DNA from: Apostichopus japonicus
Lineage: Eukaryota; Echinodermata; Holothuroidea; Aspidochirotida; Stichopodidae
Direction: 5' to 3'
Length of the DNA stretch: 64,000 bases
Assembly: GCF_037975245.1 (NCBI RefSeq)
Contig: NC_092568.1
Location: forward strand, 9,003,001-9,067,000
Made by a program: the position numbers and the translations under genes. Of the stretch, positions 22,901 to 37,900 are shown piece after piece. The notes below the pieces were generated by a model. The model ran no database searches. It saw only the letters and a list, made by a program, of their open reading frames with translations, and was not told the DNA's origin. Position 1 is the stretch's first letter; every line of letters starts with the position of its first letter.

Positions 22901-25900
22901 ACCTATGGAAATGGAAATTGTATGTTAAATTATCAGATTGACTTCCAATTCTAGAGGAAGAATATAAGATATATCTATATTATATTCCCATCCCCAAATT
23001 CAAAGCCCTTTTAAATACACAAAACTTAACTAAACTGCAGATTTCAAAGTCTAGTTTGTTGATTGACACATAACCTGACATACAGTAAGCTGACTAATGT
23101 TGGCATGGTTACTGGAAACACATTCATGTTGCAAGGCAACAGCTTAAAGTGAAAAGTTTGATGTAAGGATAATACTAGATGTATAAATGTAAAACTATGA
23201 AACACATTCTTACATTTCATGTACTTCTTTCTCTAGGCTTGGTATATCACTTGGTTACGCCCTGCTGCTTCAGATGATTGATGTCATTGGGCCTGTACAG
23301 CAAGGAGTCGACGAGGTAACAAATTTTAGTTTTAAATCATGAAAAATCTTCTCTATGCCAGCATGTCAGAATGACTATTTTTTTCATATTGAGGTTATTG
23401 TGTAGAGCCTCAGAGCGTTATAAGGAATAGAGCCATGAATCAACAGTATAAAGTTAAAGGGTTCCAGTTGTTCCAGAACCAAGATATTATCAGCGCAGCA
23501 AATTTGCAATTAATCATGCTACTTCAAGTTACTTTTAGTCTCATTGAAAAACAAAATTGTCAGGCTAATGAGACAAAATTTAAAATTTCCAGTAGTTTAC
23601 TCTATGTATATTGGAACATGGCCACAAATATAGTTGTTGCTGATGGTATGGTATGTTGAAAAGGAAATTTTAGTCTCATAATTGTTGTAACTGATACTGT
23701 AGGGCTATATTTCATTTGAAATTGGTACAATTCCTTTTAACCAATACTCAACATTAAAGGTTAACGTCTGTTCTCTTTCTATATTCTCTCACTTGAAAAT
23801 TGTCAGAATTGTTGTTTTGGTACATTCTATCATATAGCAGGTGAAAATATGTGGATCAATAACATAGACCAATAAAATATTGATTGTTGATAATTACATG
23901 ATTCGTATGGTGTTTTCCTCCTAGAAGTTCTTAATATTTCTTCTTTTTCCATTAATGTATCTCTTCTCAATATCTGGCTAAACTTGTGAAAAAATATCTA
24001 AAGTATCTAACATCAAGTGGTCTGCTTCTGTCAAATAGCAACAAGGGTTTTCTCGATGGGCTTAACTTCTAGGATCATTTTGAAAGCTGCATTTTGGGTT
24101 GATCTCAAACTTGTGTTGTTTTTGCTTATTGAGAGACACAAAGTTAAATCCTTCTCTAAGATGCATTCCGGATAAATGTCCGATGCTGTCCTCATTTCTT
24201 TCCGATAGACACACCCTCAGATGGTCGATTTACATTCCTACCTGTGCCAAGCTGTACCTTTTGGGACTCTAACGGATATAGAGCAAGCAACTGTGTTTGA
24301 TGCCATCAGTGGTAGAATTGATTCCAGCCATGTAGTCTCAGATGTCAAGGTATTTAAACTACGTTATCTATCTTCTATTAAACTTTGCATCTGCTAAAAA
24401 TGCAGATTGAAAATATGTCTCTGTTTTTATTAATAATAATACAGAAGTTGTAATTTTAAGCAAGTAATGTGGTTGATATTTGATTTCCTCGTCTGATCAT
24501 TATGGAAACGTTAAAGGTGCCGTCAAAATGTTAAGCTCTTTCTCTGCAAATTTGCTGCAATTCATCATTTTGCTGCAAAAATGTTGAAATCATGACATTC
24601 AGATGCGAGTGTAATTAATCATTTTGTTGCAAATATGTTGAATTGACGAGATTTTGAAGGGATCAATTTATGATTTTGCTGCAAATTTTGAAATGATAAT
24701 ATCCATGATATGTGATATTAAAAATATAATTTTGTTTATTGAATTTCTCACTTGTTCAATTCAAGGCATTTGTCATTTTGTTGCAAATTGCATCTGTACT
24801 TACAGAAAGATCCTAAAACATTTTGTCTGCACCTTTAACGTTTCCCTAGATGATGTTTTGACAGGTAGATATGTAATCAATGTGCCTGAGTAGAATAAAG
24901 TTATCAAAGACAACCATTTATTCAATTGACTGCATTCAATGACGATGCAATCTATGGAGCTTTCATTATTCTGTGTGGGGGGGGGTGTGGGGGCTGGGGA
25001 TGTTAGTGTTCAGCATTGTTCATATGGTCATATGGTACTGTAGTTACAGTTTTGAGTACAGCAAAAATTTTACTCACTTGTAAAAATGGAAAGGAATAGA
25101 TTTCATCTAAGGCAAAAGAAGAAAATCTAGTTGATGTGTATTCTCATTATCAGTTTTTCCATTGTATTTTGGGGTAAAAAGAGGGTAAAACAGTTTTTAC
25201 TGTAGGTTCTGCCTCCTGCCTTGATGGTTATGCCACTTGCACCTGTTTGTTAGCATGCTCATTTGTGCTTAGTCTATTTACTTATTAGTGTAAGGAATAT
25301 ATATATAATGATGTAGGGTTCCATAGAGAAGGGGTTCTTGGCCACTGCTCTGGTATATTTTGATGGCCCCATTTGTTGTAGTTGTCTGAGAGAATATTCT
25401 GGCTGCAAGTCCAACACTGATCTCCAGACACCAAAGACTAAACAAGAGGAAAGTGATACCGTTTTAAGTTATATTTAGTCAACACCAAAAATACAGCAAG
25501 TCAGAAAAAAAAACTAAGACACACTACAGTATATAAGAAAACACTATGCTGGCCATATGTAGGTAGAACATAATCTAACCATTTCGATGTCTAAACCAGA
25601 ATTGACCGCTCTACGGTTTCTAAAATAACTAATACACAACTACTGCTGGATGTAGTGACCATGCCTACCTGAAATCAAAATCATCTCATGGATGGACATA
25701 CCTAGACCTGACTACTACATGTAGGTACAGTAGACCCTAACCATTTAATGTCTAAAGCAGAACTGACCACTCTACGGTCTCACAAATAACTAATGCACAA
25801 CTACTGCAATAGATAGTGACCATGCATACATCATCTCATTGGAGGCACATACTGTACCTAGACCTGACTAATAAACCAGAAACCACAGAAGGAAAGAGCA

Positions 25901-28900
25901 AAATTTTCAAAACAAAAGAATAATAGATCCCAGTGCTCTGCACTTCAGATTATAAAGCAATAATGCAATAACATTAATCTTCTGCCTGATGCCTAAATGT
26001 CACTGCTTTCTATTTTTCTGAACCATTTTGTTTCCTTTCTCATATGCCTTCTAATAAAGTTAACTTCTTGTGGGTATAAGTACGTCTTTGCTCATAATTT
26101 CAGCCACCATCTTGGAGACCAATCAGTGTGAAATGCAAAGCAAACATTTCATTCAGAGTAACAGAGCAGATTCAAGCTGTCCTTTATAATAGACCAGACG
26201 TATGGGATGTCTTCCAGATTTATGGTTCTGTCTCCTGCAAGGTTTGTTTTACAATCATGTCTGAGGTTATTCGTTTATAGTTGCAGGGTCGAAATATTGT
26301 AGCCAGTTTGTGTCTAAATAAGTACAATTATGCTATAATAGCTTATAAAAAAAACAAAAATAACAAAGACATAAATATTCTGAAAGAAAGTTTCTTCAGC
26401 ATCATCTTGAATCTTATGGTAGTGAAACTGCTTTTGAGGTTAAAAATATTTTCACTATTTTATGCTAATTAAGGACCGAAGAACTAGAATTAAACAGAAG
26501 GCTTACTGGGTTATACTTAAGTGTTAAAACAGAAACTTGTTATTAAAGAAGGTTTTAGTTACTAAATGAATTTGAATCTGTGTAAAAGTAAGAGGGCCTG
26601 ACGTTTCGATCCTAGCAGGATCTTCTGCAGAGGTTGAAGAAGATCCTGCTAGGATCAAAATGTCAGGGCCCTCTGACTTTTACACATTGTATCACACAGG
26701 CTCTTTAGTGGATAACCAGTTTGCTAACAGTTTTGTATTTATTTAGAATTTGGTTCTGATAGATTGATGCTTTTAAAGTTCTTCAGTCAAAATGCTCGAA
26801 GCAAGTTTTAAAGTATAATTTTGGTAATTTGGTGAAATAATCAAACCTCATGGCCTCCCAAAGAACACACAAAATAACTGTTTCTTTTCGCCTTCTACAA
26901 AGAGCAAAGACATTTATGGCTAGAATGTAATTCGAACCAGACGTTTGCAATCTCAGTCAGTTTTTCCATGATGCATTTACTTACATTTTTTTAAAGTTTT
27001 AATATGTACTATTTTTCTTCTCCAGGCTGACTTAGAGCATCCAGCCCCTCTGATAGCCGTACATCTCAGCGTCGGCAAAGACCAACCTCGGCTCCAGAAT
27101 ATCCTCGTCAATTCCTGTGTTTCGATGGTAGATGATGAGAACAGAACTAAAGGTAAGAAAGAAACTTGTTTCACTTTATTTGCAGCAGGGCTGAATTTTA
27201 AGGGCTGTCCGATCATCCACCATCGTGACTCAAGTTTGTTTCAGATCAGAAAATTTCCCTACCGAGTAGCTTCCAAACATTTTCCCACTTCTAGGCAAAC
27301 TAGTCAAACTGTGACTCATAAATCAGCCCCATCTCACAAGACCTTGTTCCTATCATTCCAGCTATGGTAGATTCAATGAAGGTTATTTTGATGGGTAAAC
27401 CCTAGTTACTCTTTAAAATTGATAATAGTTGGTGGATCTGTCATGGAATCACGGCAAACTTACTTCAAAAGCTTATATTTTTCTTTATAAGCTTCATGTT
27501 GTTTCTAACACTTGAAATTTGACAAATTTGGAATGCTTCTTTTACTGCTCTCAATGTTGTCTGGAGTTTTGAATTTCATCAAGAAGCATCTGTTTTGGGC
27601 TAAAATATTATAGAGAAGTATCTCTAGTTCAATTGCCATGATTTGCTCTCCTTTAACCAGATTCGTTCACAAAATATCACACAATTTGAAAATATATATC
27701 TAAGCAATAGAAAATGATATGAGGAAAATCATGCTTTTGACCTTTAGTGGCAAGTTTGTTAAGCAACCAATTTAATAGCCACTTAAATATTCCCTTTTGA
27801 ACTGACATAATGTATACTTAAGAATGTGTAGCGATCTCACAGTTTTGTAATAGAATTTTTGCTTTGCTCTGTCAGATAAATTTACATACTTCTACATATT
27901 ATATAACTTCCTCTTTTTTTATCCACCGGAAGGAGAGGGACACAGAACGATCACTTTTATTCCACCTAGAGAAAGGTTTGTCCTTTGCAAGTACACAGCG
28001 GCTATATCTCCAACCCAGCTCTCCGCCCCTAACACCTCTACTACTCCGACCCTTTCCAGACGTGGTTCTCTGACCTCCCTCAACTCCACCACGTCCTCTC
28101 TGACGGTGGTAAGCCAGGCATCGCCCGCATCTCTGCCTCTGAGAGCTCACTACGAAATGACGGGCTCTCAAGATGAGGTGAAAATCATCATGAAAGTTAA
28201 ACTTTCAAAAGGGAAAAACATGTTTGAATATTGTGAAGTTCAAATTCCTTTCCACAACCGGTGAGTAGGCATTAAAAGGCCGTTTTAGGAGGTGGTACAA
28301 TTGTAGCATTTAAACAAAAATCAACTTTCGGGTCCAGAAGGTGTGTACCATGCACAAGCAGACTGTAACGTTAGAAAAACAGTGGCCTGTTTACAGTATT
28401 CATTTATCAATATTTTCGTTGGTAGGTATTAATGATTAGCTGTAAGTTTGATTTTGTTGGGGTCAGAAAAGTCCATTTGGCAATTTTATTTTTAAGTTGT
28501 TTTGACTCAGCAACTATTGCTACTGTATAGTGCAGATATTATTCTGAGCATACTGTTAATGATGGTATAAGTTTTACCAATGACTTAATATTAACAATAA
28601 ATAGTATTTTTCATCTCCAAAGCCTGTAACTTTCTTACTTGAGATGTTCCAAAAATTGCTGGATAACATTATTGAGAGTTGGAACCTTTGGGAAAGTTCT
28701 GTCAAGATATTTTGAACTATTTATAACATATGCCAAAAAATTTAAGGTCAACGCAGATGAATATGTTTTAAAGCAACCTTTTATGACTGCAAATGCTACA
28801 TCCCATCGGCATGTAAATAATAAAAAAGTTGAAGGTTAAATATGACAGTATGTAGTCTTGTTTTAAGAGCAAGGTCATCTCACCTGACTTTACAATAGTG

Positions 28901-31900
28901 ACCCCCTGGTCACTTGTCACATCCAATGTTCACAAACTTATACAGTCCCTCCCAGGGCATTACAGTATGCCATCTACAGTATAATGTTCCTGCAAATACA
29001 CTTGGGCAGATAATATGATTTTACTTAATTGTATCAATCTGTCCAAAACCTGGAGAAAGTCTTCCCCCTTTCCAAACGAAAAACTGCATCGACACTTTGC
29101 CTACACCCACAACACATTGTCTCGTCACAGACATGACACAAGGCCTAGACCACTCCATCAATAGGATTCTCAATGGAGTTGTCATTGTCATCATCTGATT
29201 ACGCGAGGGAACCAAGTAAATTACACCTTGTTTGAGTGAGAACATTGATACTTTATTGTTCCCACGGTGATAGTGACACTCGTAACATGAGTGCCTTCAG
29301 TCAAGGCAAAGAGTTGCTTCAGTGTAATTGAGTAATGAATAGCAACCATTAAGCAATCATCAAAATCTGCTAGAAATAGCTAAAATCGTCCCTCTCCATT
29401 GCTGTAGGTTTAATTCGCCACAATTCTGGAGGTACCGTATTAGTCTGTCTACAGTAAAACAAAAAAGACACTTAAAAGGTACCCTGAAATATCTCATTGA
29501 TTCTGCTCCTCTAAAATGATCTCCCAAAATTGGATCCAAAACTTGGATGTTTTGGACAACAAGATAAAAGTTATATCACCAAATTTATGGGACAGAAAAC
29601 TGTTAACAACTGTTTAATTTGTTACTATTCAGCAATTTTCATTGACAAAGATGTCTTAGATTGATTTAACTGAATGCAGTTTGATTTAACTGAATGCAAT
29701 TGATTTAACTGAATGATTTAACTGAATGTGAACATTACATGGCTGACCAGAACCAGATGGAAAGTAACAACCCGATGCAATTTACAACTTTTAGAGGGAT
29801 TTAAATTTAGGCAGAATTTTAGTCTTGATATGTTATATTTTAAGGAAAAAGAAAAAAATGGAGTTTTAGTGATGTTTGTATGCAGCATCTATTGATTTTT
29901 TTCTAGATATTTACCTTTAAAATATGCTAAAATGCTAGAATATTTCTTAATCTTCATATATGATGACATCATCTCCTCTGTGTGGGCCTAGTTGTTAATG
30001 TTAATCCAAATCGTTGTTCCATTAATTCTGATAACTTAACCTAAACATGTTCTTTAAACATTGTATCAACAAGAGACCACCATTGCATGACTTCGACACC
30101 ATTTTCTGTGACAAGTTTGAAATGTATTGTGAACATCTTCATTTGACGCCATATAAATTAAAAAGTGTTTTGCGTTTGGAGGAAGTGACCTAATGGTCTG
30201 TGTGTTAGACTTACTAGTCCAGTCACTTTTATAGTTGATGACCTTCACTTGAAAAATTAAAATGTTTTTAGAAACCCAACATTGACCGATAGCAGTATCT
30301 GGTTTTAAGATGGTGGAGATGGTTGCTGTGAATGACTTTGTTAAACTGTCTTTTTTATCTTCTCAGATGCACAAGATCAATTTGATTATTCATGAAATTG
30401 TGTAGCTGAACTTTAAATTTGTTGTTTGTATGCAACAGTAGATGAATATCCATGATTTCTTTATTCATCTTCGTCAGTGGACCCATTATTTACAAAGAAA
30501 ATACACAGTCAACAGGAGAGATTGTCATCACAAACGACAAGAGAACTCTAGCCTGGAGAATCGGGCAGAAGTTTCCTTCCAGAAGCCACGAAGTTACTCT
30601 AGAAGCAAAGCTGAAATTTGGAAAGCGTTCAAGCATAATGCCAGGTCAAGATGACCCCTTCTGTGTTGGACTCAATTCGTTTGCAATGGTAAATACCGTA
30701 AGAACAATATTAACAATGGACAACAAAATAATTGTTAGTATTAAAGTTGAAACATTGTATTGAGACGTGAATGGATCCGTATGATTCTAAAACATTTCAC
30801 ATTTAGTCTGTCCTGGGATACCAAAACATTGATATTATGAATACCAACAAACACATGATCTTATACATATTCATTTTCTGCAAATTACACTGTAGAGTAT
30901 AAAAACGTATGTAGCCTGTGCTGTTTTACATTGGTAAAGCCCTGTAGGCTGGCAGAAATTTCATCCTCTGACCCAGGTTATGCTCGTTGGCCGATAGGTT
31001 TGTCAAATTCGTGTCACCGTTATTGGACCATACCCACTGAGATTTTCCATTTGTTGTAGAAATTGTGTGACAATTCACAGCTGTTCATCCTACAGCTCCT
31101 ATTCTTTTACCTCTTGCAATTAGCAGAGGCAACTATTAGTCATTGAGATGCTAATTACTGTCTGTATGAATGTCTTTCATTGCTTAACGACATGAAAGAT
31201 CGCATAATTACATGTTCGGAAGCCTACTCTTGCATAATAAAGTATGCATGAATTCTCATTGGTGTCGTTCCTTTTGTATTAACGAAATAACCGTTTACAT
31301 AGCTTAATCCGTAACAAACGCAGTGATTATCTTTGGCCTTCAATGTGTATTTAAGACGATACAAAACATAACTGTGACAAATGACGGAACTAGTGTTCTG
31401 AATTGCAGAATTCTACGAAATTTCCCGGAAAGGAAGTTGATACACATTAGCTCCAAAGCCAATCTCTTGTGTAAAGGCAGTTTTTTTTTATGGTGGTTTT
31501 AATCATTGCATATAACAGACTTCAGAGTTCAACACTGGGTTTCCAGTCACATTTATAGTTGCAAAGATCTCCAAAAACAACGGTGACCCAAGATAAAAGT
31601 TGACATCATTATTTCAAGTGCTCGAATTCTATATAGTCTATATACTGGCTATTAAAATTCCAGTAGATTTTTTTGCAATTTGCCAGTAGAAAAAAAGAAT
31701 CTACTGGCAATTTTCTGCCAGTAGACATTAAGAAGTTCAACTAAAGCTTGTGGTAAGTCGGTTAACAATCGGCAGTCGAAACATCGGCATGATTTCTCTT
31801 CACATTATGTCTTTGTATTACAGCTTACTGTCAGCAAATATTATTGGGTTAATGGTACAGATATTTAAACTGGTATGAATTATAGCTCAGGAATATGCCA

Positions 31901-34900
31901 GTGAAAACTTGATTTTAGCCAGTAGATTGATGAAGCACTGGTATTCTGTTACTGAGGCTAATATTGTGATATTCTAGGTCTGCTATTCATGTAGATAAGA
32001 AAGGTAATACTACTGGGTATTAAACAAACCACTGTTTCTTCTTACTCCAGATCACATGTGGATCTGGAATAAGCACCCTAGATCCTAAATTCCCCCAGGA
32101 AAGGGATCTCCAAAATGGTTTGATGGATTCCATCCAAATCTAGGACAGACAGAGCCTCTAGGACTCTTAAGCTATTTATGGTTTAACTCTCAACTAAAAA
32201 AATAATGCCCCAAAGTTCCTAATGTATTGCGTTTGCGAACATTCCCGACTGTGATTTCAATACGTTAGAAATGAAAGATGATACGTTCAGCTGAATATAT
32301 TTATTTCCTAAAACTTTGAGAAATCATAACATGAACAAACTTTAAAGTGTCCCAACAACAAACTTAAAACTTTCAATCTCTCAGTGCGCCTGTAAAATTC
32401 TGTGTGCAAGTTTGTTCATCCGGCGTGATTACGTGCTTGTGAGTGCTTCAGTTTTAGAGATCTGCAGACCGTTTAGATCATGCACATTATTACCGATGTG
32501 ACAGCCCATCCCCTGTGGAAATGTAGGAGAGCCCCATTGCACATTTTTCTAAATGTTCATATAAAAACTCTTGTGATGAGTCGATTCAAAGCTTGAAATA
32601 TAAATATTGTTATCGTGTCTTTCCGTGGTTGCGTTTAGATTTACTTCAAGATCCCCGATTACACTCACACGTCAGCAACCATCGACCAAAGATCGCTGCG
32701 AGTTCAACCAAATGCCAAACCCAAAGTAACTGTTGGTATGTAAATCTTTCAATTTTGTTCCCTTTTCTTTTTATGATTTTGGCAACATTTATGGTGATTT
32801 ATTGAAAAAGATTAAGATAACAGCTCTTCCATCATATGTGAGAATTTACACAAATGTTTACTGAGTGATTGGAGTTATTCCGGTACAGATATTGTCTACA
32901 ATGACACCACATCTAAAAAGCTAGGCGATGTTAAAGAAATTGAACTCTAAGGAAATTTGTACCATAAGGCAGAATTATACAAATACCATGAGTTTCCATG
33001 CAATTCTTCTATCTTTTCCCTCAAGTATCTATCTTTTCACCCAAGTATTTATTATTAGTGCATCTGACTTGACTTTTTTTCTGTTCTTACCATGGAATGG
33101 TGCAATCAGCTGGCAATGGGTGGTGGTGGGTGTGGGGTGGTGGGGAGAGCAGGGGGGAAATTATGACAGTTGCAACTTTTTTTACAACCTATTTGGTTTT
33201 TATTTTTGTAATTTGTTTTGCACATTATAATATATAATGAAGTAAGGAAACAAGTAGGAACAAGTATGACTGGAGGATAAGGTGTGAACGCTACAGGGCT
33301 ACTCTCTTTGATGGGAAAGAACAAAGAAAATATGACGGTTTAGTCACAAAGAAAGAAGTATGTAGGAACAATACAAGAAAAGAAGAAAGAAAAGTAATGA
33401 CTGTTAGAGCTGAGAACATTCATGTCGCTCAGGTTGACCCCCACCCTCTCACCCTTACCCCAATTATGACAATTAAAGCTTCTTTTTTTTCAAGTAGATG
33501 GGCACAGAGAATCATTTATGCCATATGGCATCGTGAAATGCTTTGCAAAAAGGGGCAAATTGCTGTACAAGTGTACGTAAAGATGCATAGCAGTGTTTGC
33601 TCGCAGAAATTTCGAATCCTTCAAAACTGCAATACAAAATTTGAAAACTAAATTATTCCCCGGGATATATTAAAATGCATTTGTATATTTATGTTGGCTA
33701 TGTACAGTGTAAGGAGACTAGATTAAGAATTTCAAAGCAAATGAACAAAAGATTGGGAGAAACTAAGAAAGTATTCCAAAAGCTTACACTTAAGGCAGGT
33801 TATAGTTACTACTTAATATCACATTTACAGTAAATTTGACAGATGAGTGTAACAAGTGTGTGGCATCTAGACTTGGTAGCTATAAAGTTGCTTCATACCT
33901 TAGCTAATTTTTGATACTTATTTGGGATACTTTTTGCAGTTTTGCAAATGTTTATGTAGCTTCAAAGGTCAGTGGTGACACCAATACAAGAAAACTGACA
34001 ACACATTTTGTGTTTTTAATTTATTTTTTGCTGTCAAAGGCTGGGATATTAAGTTGGAAACATATCCAACTGCTTCACATTCTATGTAAATGTGTCAATT
34101 TGTACCTATTTGTGCCAATAAATCTCAATAAATGTAAAAATTATAAATTATGTGAACATTGATGTTGCCATTGTTTTATTTGAATCCATATAAAGATGAT
34201 GGCCACAGATCAGCAGAGATATGTTTATAGTCATGTAACAAGAATTTTAAAATGAAAAACCTAAATTATATATGTATTGTCTCTGAATTTCAACTTTGAC
34301 CTGTATATCATCCTGGAAGGCAGGTATTTTGACAATGCTAATTGGCTGCCACACATGCATGTAAGAAAACACTCAAATTGGCTGTTGGTTGTCATGTGAT
34401 TTATTACTGTAAATTAGCTTGTTTTTGCTTTTGTTTTAAAAGTGTGGAAGGAATTCAAAGCCCCTTCTGTTTTAGCACCCACAGTGAAGGTACATTACAA
34501 AGAATTATACTATAACTATAAATATACAAAGAATATGAGTAGTTATCAAGGAGAGTAGATTATATGTATAATTGTATATTTTAAATTACATGCACTTATG
34601 AGACGATTTTGAACTAAATAGTAAAAATAACGAAAAATATAAGAGCCAGGACCAAATGTGATGGAAGCAAACATACTGGCAGTGAAGACTTTTTTCTTAA
34701 ATTTCGGACATGTTCTTGCTTCAGTTTTACTCTGTTCATCTTCCTAGGAGATGTATAAGAAAAGAATGTGTCTTATGCCTGGCTGAGTTTTATTATGATG
34801 GTAAAATTGCGATAGCAATCTGCCTCTCAAAGTTAATTTTCATCTTTAAACTCGGAGACAGTAGGATTTCATCAAAAATCTGTTTCATTTTATTGTAAGA

Positions 34901-37900
34901 ACAGTAACTTCAAAGACTACCAGTTGCTTATCTTATCACTGTATCATTAAGTTTATTCTCATTCCCCCTCCCCCAACCACCCTAAAATTGCTAGTTTTAG
35001 TGTTCAACAATTGAACCAGGATTTTGACTTAACTAGAATATTCTTGCGCTACATACATGTCGGGGAAAGACAGGGGTCAAATTCATGCATGGTGGGAAGA
35101 ACTTTTGGTACTTACAAAACTTGATTGCTTCCAGAAGGTGTATTATCATATATAATTACTGTAGTCTTGATATTGAAATAACAATTAAACTATTGCTACA
35201 TGGGATGAGGTGGTCACTGTATACTTACAGTACCCTACCAGTAGGTCATAGGTTCTATTTAAATGTAAAATAAAAAAATTACAACCAAGGCAACCAAGTT
35301 GCCACATCTGCACAAATGATGATGTCAGGGACTAAAAAAATAGACATACTGTACAACTTGATTAAAGAGAAGTAGAATACTGCCAACACTTTAATCTCCA
35401 ATAGAGCAACACGTTGACTTTCTCAGTGTACCCAACTTTCAGAAAAGTTGGCTTCATATAAAGTTTAAAAGAAATATAGGTAAACTTTGCGGCTCATATG
35501 TCATTATAAGCTAAATAATGTAGTTTTATTTCATTTTACAAGCTATAAATAAACTGGTGTTGGTTGCATATACATCCTCATTTGTCACTAGGGGCAGATC
35601 CAGGAATCTAAATAGGAGAAGGGGGTCGCCATAGGGGTCACTGCAGCAGACTCTGGTGTATGGGGTCCTCCCCCCCCCCCTGCAGAAGAAATGAAAATTT
35701 AAAGTGTGAAATGGTGCATAGGCATATTTAGACTTTAAAGTAGATCTACTTGCAAGATTCTGCTGACAATTTCTTTTCAAGTTTTTGTGTGAGGTTGCAA
35801 AGGGGGATGTACCACCCCCTAACCCCCGCCCCATCCCCAACCCTGCCAAGGTCTGTGCCTGATCAATGTCTTAATTCATTGTTGTTGTTTGATATGGCAT
35901 TGATCTCTCTCTGCACAGCCATGTTTAAGGCCGAATTAAGCAGTATTGTAAATACAAAGTACAAGAATGGCTGTGAATGAGAAAAGTGGATTTCATTATT
36001 GGTTTTAAATTTCTTTGCCTTCATCAATATCTTTGTGAACAAGTCAGTGATGAGTTCTGGTGGTCAAACAACCCCTTGGAGCCTGAGTTTCACTATGTTT
36101 ATTTGTCAAAAGATAACTAGTTTTGCAAAAAGACAATTTGTAACCAACCAAGACAAAGCAAATGTTACAGTTGCAGAGTCTGTGCCTTCATGCTGTAGTC
36201 GTACAAGCCGAACGATGAAAATCAATAATGAAGGCTGCTGGAACATATAACATGATACAGCAAGCGCTGGCCCCAAGGGTCCACCAAAGTCTGTTAACTC
36301 CCAATCCTCAAGCATCTTGGAAAGTACTTATTATCATATTTTATATTTTAAATTTTTTCTTCTTTTTGTTGCAATGCACTTTTAATAAGTCTACAGCTGC
36401 TCAGGCTTTAAATTGAGATCTATAAAATAGCGTATCTACTTCTCAGTTCTTTTCCATTTCGTTTGGTTGTCAGGGATAAGAATTTTAGTAGAGGAATATA
36501 ATTCTAACGAGGTTTATTCTTTAATGCAATATCTACATGATGTTCCTTTGTTTTGAGTCACATCAACCCTGAGCTTTATGAATGGTACTCACTTGATAAA
36601 TATTGTATGAATCATAAATCACTCGATGATAGGTGCATGAATCGTAGTCACTCGATAAATAGAGCAGGTACCATGATCGCTAAATACCATAATCAAAGGA
36701 TAAAAAGTGTTTAATTCGTCACCACTCGATAAATATTGCATGAATAATAACCACTTGATAAACAGTGTGTGATTTGTAATAAGTTGACACAAAGTGTATG
36801 AATCATAATAACTTGATAAGAGGTATTAAGAAAATCACTTAAGTAGTAATCACTTGAGGGATGGTATATGAATCATAATCAAAGGATAAAAAGTGTTTAA
36901 TTCGTAATAACTTGATAAATAGTGAATGATTCGTCACCACTCGATAAATATTGCATGAATAATAACCACTCGATAAACAGTGTGTTGAATTGTAATTACT
37001 GGACAAATAGTGTATGAATCATAATCACTTGATAACAAGAAGTATTAAGTAAATCACATTCATAGTAACCACTTGGAGGATAGCGTATGAATCGTAATCA
37101 CTCAATAGATAGTGTATGATTCGTAATCACTCTATAGATAATGTATGAATCGTAATCTCGCCATAGTGTATGAATCGTAATCACTGTATAGATAGTGTAT
37201 CATTTGTAATCATTTATAGATAATGTACGAATCGTAATCACTCTATTGATAGTGTGTGAATCGAAATCACTCGATAGATAATGTAGGAATTGTAATCACT
37301 CTATAGATAGTGTATGAATTGTAATCACTCTATAGATAGTGTATCATTTGTAATCACTCTATAGATAGTGTATCATTTGTAATCACTCTATAGATAGTGT
37401 ATGAATTGTAATCACTCTATAGATAGTGTATCATTTGTAATCACTCTATAGATAGTGTATCATTTGTAATCACTCTATAGATAATGTATGAATCGTAATC
37501 TCGCCATAGTGTATGAATCGTAATCACTCGATAGATAGTGTATGAATTGTAATCACTCTATAGATAGTGTATGAATTGTAATCACTCTATAGATAGTGTA
37601 TGAATCCTTATCACTCTATAGATAGTGTATTATTCATAATATGTACGATTCATAAGCACTCTATGATAATGTATGACTCGTAATCACTCGATAGTGTATG
37701 ACTCGTAATCACTCGATAGGTACAGTAGTGTGTAATTCTTATATATCACTACATAGTGTATGATTTGTAATCTCTCGATAGTGTATGAATCGTAATCACT
37801 CTAGAATAGGGTATGAATCATAATCACTCTATAGAATAGTGTATGAATCGTAATCACTCTATAGATAGTGTAGGAATCTTAATCACTCTATAGAATAGTG

